Positions 32,437 through 42,910 are shown, counted from the stretch's first letter. The stretch is 64,000 bases of DNA from Ovis canadensis (GCF_042477335.2 NC_091250.1:61821384-61885383); one strand, 5' to 3'. Notes: generated by a model from the sequence alone, not told the origin. Made by a program: numbers and translations.

Positions 32437-33082
32437 TGTTCAGTTCAGTTCAGTCTCTCAGTCATGAACAACTTCTTGCAAACCCATGGGCTGTAGTATA
32501 GCAGGCCTCCCTGTCCATCACCAACTCCCGGAGCTTGCTCAAACTCACGTCCATCAAGTCAGTGATGCCATCCAACCATCTCATCCTCTGTCGTCCCCTT
32601 CTCCTCCCGCCTTCAGTCTTTCCCAGCATCAGGGTCTTTTCCAGTGAGGCAGTTCTTCGCTTCAGGTGGCCAAAGTATTGGAGCTTCAGCTTCAGCATCA
32701 GTCCTTCCAATGAACATTCAGGACTGATTTCCTTTAGGATTGACTTGTTGGGTCTCCTTGAAGTCCAAGGGACTCTCAAGAGTCTTCTCCAACACCACAG
32801 TTCAAAAGCATCAGTTCTTCTGCACTCAGCTTTCTTCACAGTCCAACTCTCACATCTATACCTGACTACTGGAAAAACCATAGCTTTGACTAGATGGATC
32901 TTTGTTGGCAAAGTAATGTCTCTGTTTTTTAATATGCTATCTAGGTTGGTCATAGCTTTTCTTCCAAGAAGCAAGCATCTTTTAAATCCATGGCTGCACT
33001 CACCATTTGCAGTGATTTTGGAGCCCAAAATAATAAAGTCTGCCACTGTTTCCATTGTTTCCCCATCTATTTGCCATGAAGT
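32437..33082 (-). repeat. BovB LINE, 3' portion of a copy split by an ERV
   Basis: Minus-strand BovB from its 3' end (CAGTTCAGTTCAGTCTCTCA on the plus strand) to the point where BovB sequence is broken after CCATGAAGT. The same BovB resumes in frame order at 37731. The four bases AAGT at 33079-33082 recur at 37727-37730. Confidence 0.95.
32462..33055 (-). pseudogene. BovB C-terminal protein remnant (197 codons, open)
   Basis: This is the longest uninterrupted BovB frame in the window, covering the region downstream of the RT catalytic core (SWTVKKAECRRTDAFELWCW, LKLQYFGHLKRRTASLEKTL). It keeps the Cys codon that the copies at 1029 and 4314 have lost. The N-terminal part is cut off by the ERV insertion at 33083. 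Confidence 0.9.
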
Positions 33083-33186
33083 TGTTGTAGGAAGAGGGGC
33101 CCCTTCCAGGGCCTGAAACTGGGCTCTTGTCTAACACTTGGAAATGAGTTGTCTGAGGAGACACATGTGCTGACAAAGCAAGAGAT

Positions 33187-33192
33187 TTTATT
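33187..33192 (-). promoter_or_regulatory. LTR poly(A) signal
   Basis: AATAAA on the minus strand within the LTR, preceding the Cys/Thr-rich-looking U5. It is missing from the truncated partner LTR at 37374-37726. Confidence 0.8.
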
Positions 33193-33273
33193 GGGAAAGG
33201 GCACCCAGGTGGAGAGCAGTAGGGTAAGGGAAGCCAGGAGAACAGCTCTTCCACAGTGGCTCACAGTCTCGGG

Positions 33274-33280
33274 TTTTATG
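33274..33280 (-). promoter_or_regulatory. LTR TATA-like box
   Basis: CATAAAA on the minus strand, about 82 bp upstream of the poly(A) signal. The same motif is kept in the other LTR near 37440. Confidence 0.65.
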
Positions 33281-33567
33281 GTGATAGGATTAGTTTCCAG
33301 GTTATCTTTCACCAGTCATTCTAATTCAGAGTCTTTTCTGGTGGTGCACGCATCACTCAGCCAAGATGGATGCTAGCGAGAGGGATTCTAGGAAGTGGAC
33401 GGACACGTGGTGTCTCCTTTTGACCTTTCCCAAGCTCTTCCGGTTGGTGGTGGCTTATTAGTTCCGTATTCCTTATCAGGATCTCCTGTCATAAAACAAC
33501 TCATGCAAATGGTTACTAAAGGGCCTGGCCAGGGTGGGTGGTTTCAGTCAGTGTGCTTCCCCTTACA

Positions 33568-34131
33568 ACTCCCCACTGAGAGACTTTATACTCAAGATAC
33601 TTTTTGGGAATTGGGGGGGAGGTCTCTTTTTTTTGTAACTTTTTTCTGTTGTGTATGGGCGTAGGCCTGTCTAGTAGAGCAGAAGTCCCTCTCTATCTGA
33701 TCTAAGTCAAGGTATTTTTTGCCTGAAACCAGCATTTACCTTTGTAATAACAGCAATTTAGTTTGAAACTGTTGGCCCCTCTCAGAGATGAAATAGACAG
33801 GGGCCAAAGAGGAGACCTAACAGGATGGTCATCTCTGGACCCCAGAAACAGAAGGCAACATTTGGGGTGAGGGTTTTAGGGTTTGTGACCCCTTTTGATT
33901 GGTTGGTGGTGAGGCAGCAGAGTTGTGCTCTAGGAATCTTGTGCTCAGTCTGAAGTTACCATCTTTTACCTGGGTGGGGGCTCTAGTTTTGTAAAAGAAC
34001 TTAAAGACATTGTTATATATATATATTTTAGTAGGAACCAGGACCATGTCTGGAGGCTGTATCAACCTTTGATTATTTTTCTTGTTTTTGTATCCCCTCC
34101 TTTTCCTGATTAGCAATTGTTTGAATCTACC
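33568..34131 (-). mobile_element. ERV internal sequence, 3' segment (degraded)
   Basis: It lies inside the left LTR and before the nested BovB. No open frame longer than chance; the only sizeable minus-strand one (33829-34170) crosses into BovB. By position it would be the env end of the provirus, but I cannot confirm that from residues. Confidence 0.6.
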
Positions 34132-34889
34132 CTTTGGAACAGCAGTGTCCACAGGACCGGAAAAGGTCAATTTTCATTCCAATCCCAAAGAAAGGCAATG
34201 CCAAAGAATGCTCAAACTACCACACAATTGCACTGATTTCACATGCTAGTAAAGTAATGCTCAAAATTCTCCAAGCCAGGCTTCAGCAATATGTGAACCA
34301 TGAACTTCCAGATGTTCAAGCTGGTTTTAGAAAAGGCAGAGGAACCAGAGATCAAATTGCCAACATCTGCTGGATCATGGAAAAAGGAAGAGAGTTCCAG
34401 AAAAACATCTACTTCTGCTTTATTGACTATGCCAAAGCCTTTGACTGTGTGGATCACAATAAACTGTAGAAAATTCTGGAAGAGATGGGAATACCAGACC
34501 ACCTGACCTGCCTCTTGAGAAATCTGTATGCAGGTCAGGAAGCAGCAGTTAGAACTGGACACGGAACAACAGACTGGTTCCAAATAGGAAAAGGAGTATG
34601 TCAAGGCTGTATATTGTCACCCTGCTTATTTAACTTCTATGTAGAGTACATCATGAGAAATGCTGGGCTGGAAGAAGCACAAGCTGGAATAATATATTGC
34701 TGGGAGAAATATCAACAACCTCAGATATGCAGATGACACCACCCTTATGGCAGAAAGTGAAGAGGAACTCAAAAGCCTCTTGATGAAAGTGAAAGAGGAG
34801 AGTGAAAAAGTTGGCTTAAAGCTCAACATTCAGAAAACGAAGATCATGGCATCTGGTCCCATTAATTCATGGGAAATAGATGGGGAAAG
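34132..34889 (+). repeat. BovB fragment nested in the ERV, truncated at both ends
   Basis: It starts at GGAACAGCAGTGTCCACAGG, upstream of the RT core, and stops within the ORF at GAAATAGATGGGGAAA, with no BovB 3' end or tail. LINE insertions normally keep their 3' end, so this copy is unusual. Its 3' break lies only about 20 bp, in BovB coordinates, from the point where the outer minus-strand BovB is split at 33082. Confidence 0.93.
34134..34736 (+). pseudogene. BovB reverse transcriptase remnant
   Basis: Two open pieces (34134-34469 and 34485-34736) cover RT motifs missing in the other copies: FIPIPKKGNAKECSNY, the GFRKGRGTRDQI stretch, and motif A FIDYAKAFDCVDH. A TAG at 34467-34469 replaces a Trp codon. 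The second piece ends with a frameshift before the YADD box. Confidence 0.88.
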
Positions 34890-37373
34890 AAAGGCACATA
34901 GCTCAGTTTTTTAGTGTTACTAGACTGATTATCTTTAGTATGATTTAATTGTTTTTAACAGAGAGGAGACTTTAAACCTAAATTACCATAGCCTGGTATT
35001 ATCTATATAAATCCATCTTATAATTGTGGGACAGCTTTTTCTCCTTTGTTGAAACTTTTTTGTTGTTCTGATTGAGCTTGAGTAATAGAAAAAAGCTCAA
35101 ATTTATGGCCAGAGTCAAGCAGGTATTATTAATTGGCCTGGTGAGGGGATCTCATCTAGTAATATCACAGTGACCTGAATATGACTATAATTTTTTCTAA
35201 GTAAATTCTTTTTTAGGACCAACCAATTAGAGTCTTGTAGTAGAGAAATTTATCAAGGTAACCCAGAGCTAGACACAAGTAATTGGCCACAAACCCAACA
35301 ATTGGATTGATTTTTAAAACTAGCATAGGATCAGGCCTATGATAGAAAAGCATTTGATTTATATGTAAAGGTCTAAGAAGTCAAGAAAACATTATAAATG
35401 ATCTTACGAATTAGGTCTAGCATCTTAGGCAAGCGGTCTACCTCTGAGGTTGTCATCTTTTTATCCTGGTGTGTAATTTTTCCTCTGTTTGAGCATCATT
35501 TAGGTCAGCTATCTTTCCTATAGACCAATCTAGTGTAGGGGGTCTTTGGAAGTGGGAATTAGTCTAAGAGTTAATTTTCCTTCAGTTTTATTGTGTATGA
35601 GCTAGTTAAGAGTACCTGATAAAAAAGTCCTTCCATCCAGGTTGAAGACATTCCCTTAAACTATGTCTTTTTTTAGTCCTGGTTGCAGGTCACTAGGTAT
35701 CTGATCTTTATCCAAAGACAGATTATTGAGATAAGCTTTAGAAACAAACTTAGGGTGTTCTTTAAGAATTTAATTAAATTTTACATTAATATCACATAAC
35801 AGCAAAGAACTATCTAAGAAATGAGTTTTACTACATGTAGACCTCTATTAACAAACTAGGATTTAACATTTACTAAAACATTTTTTTCCCTAAAATTACC
35901 CTCATTTTTTATCAAATATAACCAAATTAAGGCTAATTTGTTTGCAAAATAGGTGTGTTTTCACTAATTTTGGTCTGATGATTTACATAACTGTAATTGA
36001 TCATAGACTTTTTATTTTGTTGAAACATTTACAGAGTCTCAGACTGAACATTTAAAATAAAACAGGGCTGTTAAACTCACACGAAAGGCTTATCACAAAT
36101 TTTGCCTAACAAATTTAAGTGAATTTTTTTCTTTTTAAGGTCTCACAATTCCTTGAGATTTTTGTTCCTGTTAGTGAGATAACCTTCTTAATTCATTTGA
36201 TAAACTTACTGGAAACCTAAGAGTTTCCAATTTTTGGAGGAGTCAGAGAGAAAATATAATTGTTTTGTTTATAATGTATAATTTTACCAAAGTATTGTCA
36301 TAATTAGTTTGAGAGGAAGGTTTTCCCTACTCCCGGAAAACATAAGATTTAAACCCATAATCTTTCAGACAGAAACCATAAAAGTTATAAGCATATTTGC
36401 TGGTTCATTCCGTCTTTTTGTTAACTTTTGTGAAGTCATCAGGTTTTTCATTAGAATACCAGGACATATCAGAATTTTAAGAACTCCATACAATTTCTAG
36501 GATATTTGTATTAGTAATTTTACCATATATTATAATGAAAGGATTTATTATTTATTTGATAGTCTTTTTCATGTAACTTAACCAACCAAATAAACACAGT
36601 TTAATATCTCTCTTTGGGATATTTCAGGGGCCCTCTGAGGCACCCCAAAGTTAGTAGAGGTCAAAAGAACTTCAAAAGAATTTGACTTAGGAAGTTTTAT
36701 CAAAAAGATCAATCAAAAGGGTTTAGAACATTTGGCCAGATATAGTTGACGGGTGTGTCATTTAGCTTGTTGATATGCCACAATGGGCGTGAATACCAAG
36801 GCTCAAGGTCTAGTGAAAGTCAGCTCCGCCATCTTGGATCTAACTGGCTCTAACCAGTTTTTTTATGGCTGTGTCATTCCTAACGAAATCTATTTATCTA
36901 ACTAATCGTGATTCAACTTTAGAAAATCCTGATCATGCATAACTCTTTTTAGTATTTTTTATACTTTTTTTTAAACTGAAAACATCCTTTCTACTTTTTT
37001 TTAGCAACCAAGAACTTTTATATTAGCATTTTCTAGATTGGTGAGCATAAATACCAGTGATAATTTCTAAAACCTTTGCTTTTTTAGAACATTTTAGGAT
37101 GGCACCAAACATTATTTACGTATAGTCTCAAATCTCTTTGTTTCTCTGTAAAACGAAATTATTGTTTCGTAGTAAATGTTTCAAAACCTTATTTTATTTG
37201 GAAATGACCTAACTATTCAATAGACTTCTAACACTTAGCACAATTAGCATAACCCTTAGAAATTCAAGTTACACCAATCTGGAGAGACTATTTTAGACAG
37301 ATATTCCTAAAGAATAATTATTTTTAATAGAGTTTATATAAAAGCTCATACCTCATTTATATGTTTTTTAGAA
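34890..37373 (-). mobile_element. ERV internal sequence, 5' segment (degraded, AT-rich)
   Basis: About 2.5 kb without a meaningful open frame. Around 35480-35720 the minus strand gives a broken pattern reminiscent of the end of a retroviral pol gene (a DLQPG-like then WK-containing stretch), consistent with the orientation set by the LTRs; this is inference from short degraded words. The 63-codon plus-strand frame at 36309-36500 is probably chance. No primer-binding site is recognisable next to the right LTR because that junction is deleted. Confidence 0.6.
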
Positions 37374-37726
37374 GTGGAGAGCAGTAGGGAAAGGGAACCC
37401 AGGAGAACTGCTCTGCTGTGTGGCTCACAGTCTCGGGTTTTATGGTGATGGGATTAGTTTCCGGGTGGTCTTTGGCCAATCATTTCAATTCAGAGTCTTT
37501 CCTGGTGGTGGATGCATCGCTCAGCCAACATGGATGCTAGTGAGAGGGATTCTAGGAAGTAGACGGACACACGGTGTTTCCTTTTGACCTTTCCCAAACT
37601 CTTCCGGTTGGTGGTGGCTTATTAGTTCTGTATTCCTTACCAGGATCTCCTGTCATAAAACAACTCATGTGAATGTTACTAAAGGGCTTGACCAGGGTGG
37701 GTGGTTTCAGTGTGCTTCCCCTTACA
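37374..37726 (-). mobile_element. ERV LTR (5' LTR of the provirus, missing part of R and U5)
   Basis: It matches 33209-33567 of the left LTR with roughly 10% difference by eye and ends CCCCTTACA at the outer edge. The 126 bp corresponding to 33083-33208, including the poly(A) signal and U5, are absent, so a deletion has removed the LTR/leader boundary. AAGT (37727-37730) follows directly. Confidence 0.85.
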
Positions 37727-37730
37727 AAGT

Positions 37731-38073
37731 GATGAGACTAGATGCCATGATCTTCGTTTTCTGAATGTTGAGTTTTAAGCCAACTTTTTCACTCTCTTCT
37801 TTCACTTTCATCAAGAGACTCTTAGTTCTTCTCTGCCTTCTGCTGTAAGGGTGGTGTCGTCTGTGTATCTGAGGTTATTGATGTTTCTCCCAGCAATCTT
37901 GATTCCAGTTTGTGCTTCATCCAGCCCAGCATTTCACATGATATACTCGGCATATAAGTTAAATAAGCAGGGTGACAATATACAGCCTTGATGTACCCCT
38001 TTCCCTGTTTGGAACCAGTCTGTTGTTCCATGTCCAGTTCTAACTGGTGCTTCTTGACCTACATACAGATTTC
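37731..38073 (-). repeat. BovB LINE, 5' portion of the copy split by the ERV
   Basis: It continues the 32437-33082 copy exactly after the AAGT duplication (GATGAGACTAGATGCCATGA) and ends by 5' truncation near TTCTTGACCTACATACAG. The YADD-containing region is here but the frame is broken by small changes. Confidence 0.93.
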
Positions 38074-38273
38074 ACATCATTGTTGGTAACTTTATTTTTA
38101 CCACATTTTTGTGCCAGGCACTACTCTGCATAGTAATCTATTCTTTGAGCATTTAGCATGTCTAATAATTGAGTATTTAGCATGTCTAATTTAGCCCAGG
38201 GCATAAAAAGGACCTTGCACTCAGCCTAGAGACCCCAACAGAAGAAAGCAGAGAGATCCAAACAGACCTTAAA
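38074..38273. other. Sequence between BovB and an env-like remnant
   Basis: TTTAGCATGTCTAAT occurs twice within 30 bp (about 38152-38194), a small tandem duplication. A TATA-like GCATAAAAAGG lies at 38201-38211, about 65 bp before an ATG at 38274. Confidence 0.4.
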
Positions 38274-39010
38274 ATGGCCTCAGTCAAATTATGCTGGCCA
38301 ACTCTGATTGCTCTGCTCTGTATGCAGTTAGCCCCAAGGGATAAGTTAAAGTGCATTTGGACGCATATATGGTAAACTGTTCCCCAAGCCCCAGAGAAGG
38401 GCCACTTTAATCTCCGTGACATAAAGCAACTCAAGTGTGTCCTCTGGGTAGGAGAAACAATGGAAGTCCTCAGGATATATGGTAACCATGTGCTGTCCCC
38501 ACCCACTGACTGGTTCTCTACCCACCTCGGAAGAGGAAACGGGATGCACCCAAACCCTGGAAAACCAGCAACATACAAGATCAGCTCACTTCTAAGTGGA
38601 ACAGACTCCCCTTGGTGATCTGAAGCACCCATTCCGCCCCGAAGTTGCAAAGCATCACTCTTTGGGCACATCACACTCCAGTGAAGAGATCCCCAGCCCC
38701 ACCCTCCAGAGAGACAACCTGGGGCAGCAGACCTCTCCTGACTGCTTGTAATCAGGTAATCAGGGAGGGCTCTGCTCTGGCTCATGCATCAGGTTGTCTT
38801 TTATGTCATTGCAAGAGACCCGATTGAAGAGAGTGCAGACGGGCTACTGAAAAAAAAGCAAATTGGCTAACAGGAGGCTGTCAGTCTTATCTGGCTGAAC
38901 AAATATGGAGAAGGGTAAAACAGACCTTCCCCAGCATCACTTGGTTTCTACTTATCCTGGGCTCGTTCACAACCATTGTTCTCTTGCTGATATGCAGGCC
39001 TGTATCTTAA
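38274..39010 (+). pseudogene. Possible retroviral env remnant (plus strand)
   Basis: An ATG at 38274 opens a short frame with a hydrophobic, signal-peptide-like start (WPTLIALLCMQLA) that stops after 33 codons. The middle is broken in all plus frames. At about 38850-39005 an open stretch has an amphipathic segment, a 20-residue hydrophobic segment (ITWFLLILGSFTTIVLLLIC) and a short Arg/Pro tail before TAA, the architecture of a retroviral transmembrane env tail. The purine tract and LTR-like sequence downstream support this. Identity rests on architecture, not on a recognised protein. Several stops and shifts make it non-functional. A 199-codon frame on the opposite strand is treated as chance. 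Confidence 0.45.
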
Positions 39011-39204
39011 ATTGTCTCATGTCCTTTGACTCCAAAAGGTGAGAATCTGTAAAACTTCAAATGCTGGTTGCTCACAGCTACAAACAGTTAGCGCTGAGGC
39101 CTGGGGGAACAATCAAAGAGCACTAAAGGCTGCAGGGGAGAAGCTCTGTGACAACACACCCAAATTTAGCAGACCCACAGCATCCCTCAAGAATGAGAAG
39201 CAAG
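39011..39204 (+). other. Sequence between env-like remnant and CHR SINE
   Basis: No frame or family of its own. Its last 16 bases (39189-39204) are the left target duplication of the CHR SINE. Confidence 0.4.
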
Positions 39205-39459
39205 GGACTTCCCTTGTGGTCCAGCGGTTCAGAACCTGCCTGCTAATGCAGGGGATACAAATTCAATCCCTGGTTCAGGAACTAAGACCCCCACATGCCA
39301 CAGGGCAACTGAGCCCATGAGCCACAACAAGAGAAGCCATAGCGACAAGAAGCCGGTGCACCCGCCCACACACTGAGACCTCAGAAAGCCCACACAGAGC
39401 AATGAAGACCCAGGGCAGCCAAAAGTAATAACATAGGTAGAAGTTTTTAAAAAAAATTA
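39205..39459 (+). repeat. CHR-type tRNA-derived SINE with perfect target duplication
   Basis: GGACTTCCCTTGTGGTCCAG head, box B AATTCAATCCC, and an A-rich tail. A perfect 16-bp duplication AAGAATGAGAAGCAAG flanks it (39189-39204 and 39460-39475). Confidence 0.95.
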
Positions 39460-39538
39460 AAGAATGAGAAGCAAGATGGAAGACAGAGGAGAGATTTGTC
39501 ACCAGCAGAACCCACTGGGGTGGAGGGGGGAAATAAGA

Positions 39539-39976
39539 TGGGAGGTGATAAGACAACATCCACCTTTTGTGCTTTGTCTACTTTCACTTGCCTGGAGGGG
39601 CCTGTGTGCAGAGACCTTGCACTGGGTTAGATTTCCCAGCACAGAACTGCTATGCCTAACGCGCAGCCAGCCACGTACAAAGTGTACATGCACCTCAATC
39701 CAAGACGGCAGTAGCAGCACGTGGTGTGCAGAGAGGCTGCACCCAGCACTCAACTCCACCATCCCCCAACCCCCCACCCCAGGGCCAGAACCCTACAAAG
39801 CAGCCCTACCCACTGCTTGTCAGTGAAAGCATGCCCTGTAGAGCAAGATCTCCCACCTCTCCTTTCTCTGATCCCATAATGAAGCTTTCCTTTGCTTCTG
39901 AACCAAATTCAGTCTCATTCTATTGGTGCAATCAGGAGGACCCTTATTGGGGTCTGAATCAATAGGGTCAGTAACA
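39539..39976 (+). mobile_element. Probable ERV 3' LTR with preceding polypurine tract
   Basis: A purine tract GGTGGAGGGGGGAAA (about 39520-39534) precedes TGGGAGGTG. Near the other end, AATGAA (39878-39883, a degenerate AATAAA) is followed by GCTTTCCTTTGCTTCTGAAC and CAGTCTCATTCTATTGG, an R/U5-like pattern of mammalian ERV LTRs. The right edge (AACA at 39976) is a guess and no partner LTR is in the window. Together with 38274-39010 it suggests the 3' end of a plus-strand ERV. Confidence 0.5.
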
Positions 39977-40884
39977 GGAGCTAAAGAAGACACGATATCT
40001 TCCATCAGAGAGTTTGAAGTCTGACACTTCATAGGTATTGGCTAGCACGAAGCAAGGGCCTAGAACAGCCAGGGACTACCATGTGAAATCTAAGGATAGA
40101 GTCCACACTGTGGGATGAAGAAGGAGAGAAATGGAGCCCTGGTGCCCTCTGTCACTGGAGCAAACCCAACTTGATGCCATCCCAACCACAGACTTTGTAT
40201 TCTTCTAACTAAATAAATGTCTTCCACTATCTAAGTCAGTTAGAGTTGGATTTCCTGTTAATTACAACGAAACACACTGCCATATTAGTCCTCTTACTGT
40301 TCCCCTCATTCTTTGCCCATTGCTGGAGACCTCTTTCCCATGAGGCAAAAAAAAAAAAAAAAACACAAAAAAAACATGCAGAAGTAAAGAAGAAAGGATT
40401 TGAAAGCCAAGTACATAGATTTGACTTCTTGGTAGCTGCTCTGGAAAGAGTTCCAACAGGGGACATTCAGAGCTGTTGGCCAAATTAAATTCCAAGGTTA
40501 TTTGGAAATGTCAGTGGTCCATCTTCTCCCTTTTCCTGCTGATAATCAAGAATTGGCTGAGAGTGCTGATCCCCACAAGGCCCAGCCAAGGAAATATCAC
40601 TGCTCTGGAATCCTAAGTCTTCCCAGAGGTACAAACCATCATATTTGGAGTGGCTAGGGGCAGAGGCCACCTGTGTTAGTGACCCATCTGGAACACCTCA
40701 AGCCATTTCAGAGGCCCTAGGAGAGTAGCTTATCCTGCTTGCTTCTCTTGGTCTGTGCTCCAGTTCTGCCCCAGAGGACATGACGAGGTGGGGTCTGAAG
40801 GGCCCATATCACCAACCAGTGAGGGTCAGTACAAGAGTCCAAGTACATAGCACAGCCCCTCCTGGTAGCAGGATTTGAGACAAA
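39977..40884. other. Unassigned sequence
   Basis: It contains an A-rich run at 40349-40377 (A16, CAC, A8) and no recognised gene. Short opposing frames at 40236-40495 arise from that tract. Confidence 0.45.
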
Positions 40885-41096
40885 GAAAGTGAAAGTGAAG
40901 TCACTCAGTTGCGTCCGACTGTTTGCAACCCCGTGGACTGTAGCCCACCAGCCTCCTCCATCCATGGAATTTTCCAGGCAAGAGTACTGGAGTGGGTTGC
41001 CATATCCTTCTCCAGAGGATCTTCCTGACCCAGGGATCAAACCTGGGTCTCCCACATTGTGGACAGATGCTTTACCATCTGAGCACCAGGGAAGTC
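40885..41096 (-). repeat. Bov-tA SINE
   Basis: AAGTGAAAGTGAAGTCACTC, reversed Bov-A, GGGATCAAACC box B complement, CATCTGAGCACCAGGGAAG at the right. Confidence 0.94.
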
Positions 41097-42142
41097 GAAG
41101 TGCCAGGCAAGAGGCTGGAGACAACTAGGACCACCTGAGATTGCTCTGTATCCAAGATGGAGAGAGAGCTGGGCCTGGGGACAGGAGAGTACCAGCCCAC
41201 AGGCCAGGACATCCAACAGGTGGGGCCAGCTCAGGGGTCAATCAGGCAACTGCTAGCACCTAAAGTTCCAGAGAAGGGAACACGTTGCAACAGTAGGGTG
41301 TGAGGGAGACGGTCACTCCCCACACCGTGGGGTGGGGCACAGGAGAGCCGTAACACGCATGTTAAGTCCTCTGGACATTGCCTGTCATAGGTGAACTCAA
41401 CACAAGGAAGTTCCTTGGCTCCTGGGGCAAAGGGGAGCCAGGATTCAACAGCGAGGCTGACACCGGGAAGCGGCAATGAGCAAACCGGAAGCCCAACACT
41501 CAGGCCTCTCTGATCATGCAACACTTGGCATCCACGGTGGGCCAGGCTCCCTGCTGGAGATGCAGACAAGAGCCAGAGCTCACTCTCAGCTCCATGAGCC
41601 TCAGTGAGGCTGAGTCTCCACAGGGGCTGGGCAAGGTCTTCCTGCCAGCCATAGGTGAGCCTCCCTTGAAACAGGGGTGGGCAGACCTCACTGGGGAGTG
41701 CTCAGTGGGCTGCCTCTGGGGTCTGGGAAGGGCAGAGACTGGAGAAGCAGGCAGGGACTGACGGAGGTCAACGCGGCCTGGAGAGTGGGAGCGCTGCATG
41801 GAACTGGCCACGCTGGGTGCCTCTCCATGGCCCTCTGTTCCTGTTCCTTCCATGTCATGGGTACATCAGTGAGTCCAAGGGAAAACCGAGGGGTAAGAGT
41901 CTTTGTCTCTACTCATGCAGTTCACAGCTTCCTTAACCACTGCCCTTGAATTTCCACCTGTGTCTCTGAATTTCATTGTCAAAAGTAGTTCTTAAAAAAA
42001 AAAAAAAAAAAACTCTATTCCACAGGAATATTCCTGTATCGCCTGAAAGCACTTGGAGCTTCTGCTCTCTGGATGAAAGTCAGGAGGAGTGGGGAGTGGG
42101 GAAAGCTGAGGGTATGCCCCCAGCAAGATGGCTTCATCTGGA
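41097..42142. other. GC-rich unassigned stretch
   Basis: Several overlapping frames on both strands (41231-41569 minus, 41500-41853 minus, 41516-41761 plus, 41677-41949 plus) are open, which GC richness alone explains. A donor-like CCATAG/GTGAGCC occurs at 41654. I cannot assemble an exon with two good sites. An A run is at 41991-42012. Confidence 0.35.
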
Positions 42143-42335
42143 GCCCAGCATCGTTATATTCCCAGCTCCATAACTGTGTGATCTTGGACATGTTCTCTAC
42201 CATTCTGTGTCTTTGGTTTCCATCTTTTTAAAAAGTGGTGATAACGGTAACTTAAATTAACTAATACAGATAAAAGACACTTAAAACAGTATTTGGCGCT
42301 TGGTAAAGGCCACACTAATATTTGTTGATACTATT
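42143..42335 (+). repeat. MIR SINE
   Basis: CCAGCTCCATAACTGTGTGA, TCTTGGACATGTTCTCTAC, AACAGTATTTGGCGCTTGGT follow the MIR layout. Confidence 0.78.
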
Positions 42336-42489
42336 CCCGTGGCTCTAATCCATACTCACCCAAGCCCTGCAGCTCTCCTCAAGCCTCTGATCTCCCATTG
42401 AGACCCAGGGGCCTTGTTAACTGCCCAGTTACAGCCCAGACTGTAGCACCAACCGCACACTTACAAAAGGTTTAATGTACCCATTAGGA

Positions 42490-42910
42490 TTCTTTTGGTT
42501 ACGAGTAGTGGTAAACCTCCCCCAAACTGACATCACCAAAAATGAAAATTTATGAGTGCACATAACTGAAGAGTGTGTGGCTTGGTTCAGATGCTCAGAG
42601 GGTGAGTTCAGGCTCTAGCGGTGCCTCTGTCCACTTGTCTCTACTTGCTGTGTGAACTCAGTTCTCAGATGATCTCTCCTCATGGTCATAAAGAGGCTGC
42701 CAACAGCAGCAGGAGCTGCCGCCTCCCTGGCTCAAAACTAGTGAGAAAAGAATGATACTATTTCCCTACAGGCTCAAACAAAAGCTGTCACTCCAATCTC
42801 CTTACCATGGAATAGTCACCAGTGTTTTGATTAGCGAGGTCTGGATCAAGGATCACCTCCAGAAGCAGAAATAGAGTCAGGTGAAGAAATGGATGTCCAA
42901 ATGGAAGTTG
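42490..42910 (+). repeat. Ancient repeat, family not assigned
   Basis: TTCTTTTGGTTACGAGTAGT, CTCATGGTCATAAAGAGGCT and GCCAACAGCAGCAGGAGCTG resemble an old mammalian repeat starting TTGGTTGCAAGTAACAGAAA. A related start is at 48200. An A run follows at 42922-42935. Confidence 0.5.

Larger units (their letters stand above)
33083..33567 (-). mobile_element. ERV LTR (3' LTR of a minus-strand provirus)
   Basis: 485 bp, starting TG and ending CA on both strands (plus-strand ends TGTTGTAGG and CCCCTTACA). On the minus strand it shows CATAAAA as TATA box (33280-33274), AATAAA (33192-33187) about 80 bp later, then a U5 of about 100 bp beginning ATCTCTTGC, a layout typical of gammaretrovirus-like LTRs. 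The minus-strand purine-rich AGTGGGGAGT just inside (33568-33577) fits a polypurine tract. This fixes the orientation as minus. Confidence 0.88.

Noticed and set aside
32462..33055. 197-codon minus-strand frame as a novel gene
   Set aside because: It is the C-terminal part of the BovB protein, open by chance survival, and cut off upstream by the ERV.
38186..38785. 199-codon minus-strand open frame, the longest on that strand here
   Set aside because: It has no domain, signal or splice support and lies opposite the env-like remnant, whose orientation is supported by the downstream purine tract and LTR. It is best seen as an antisense shadow.
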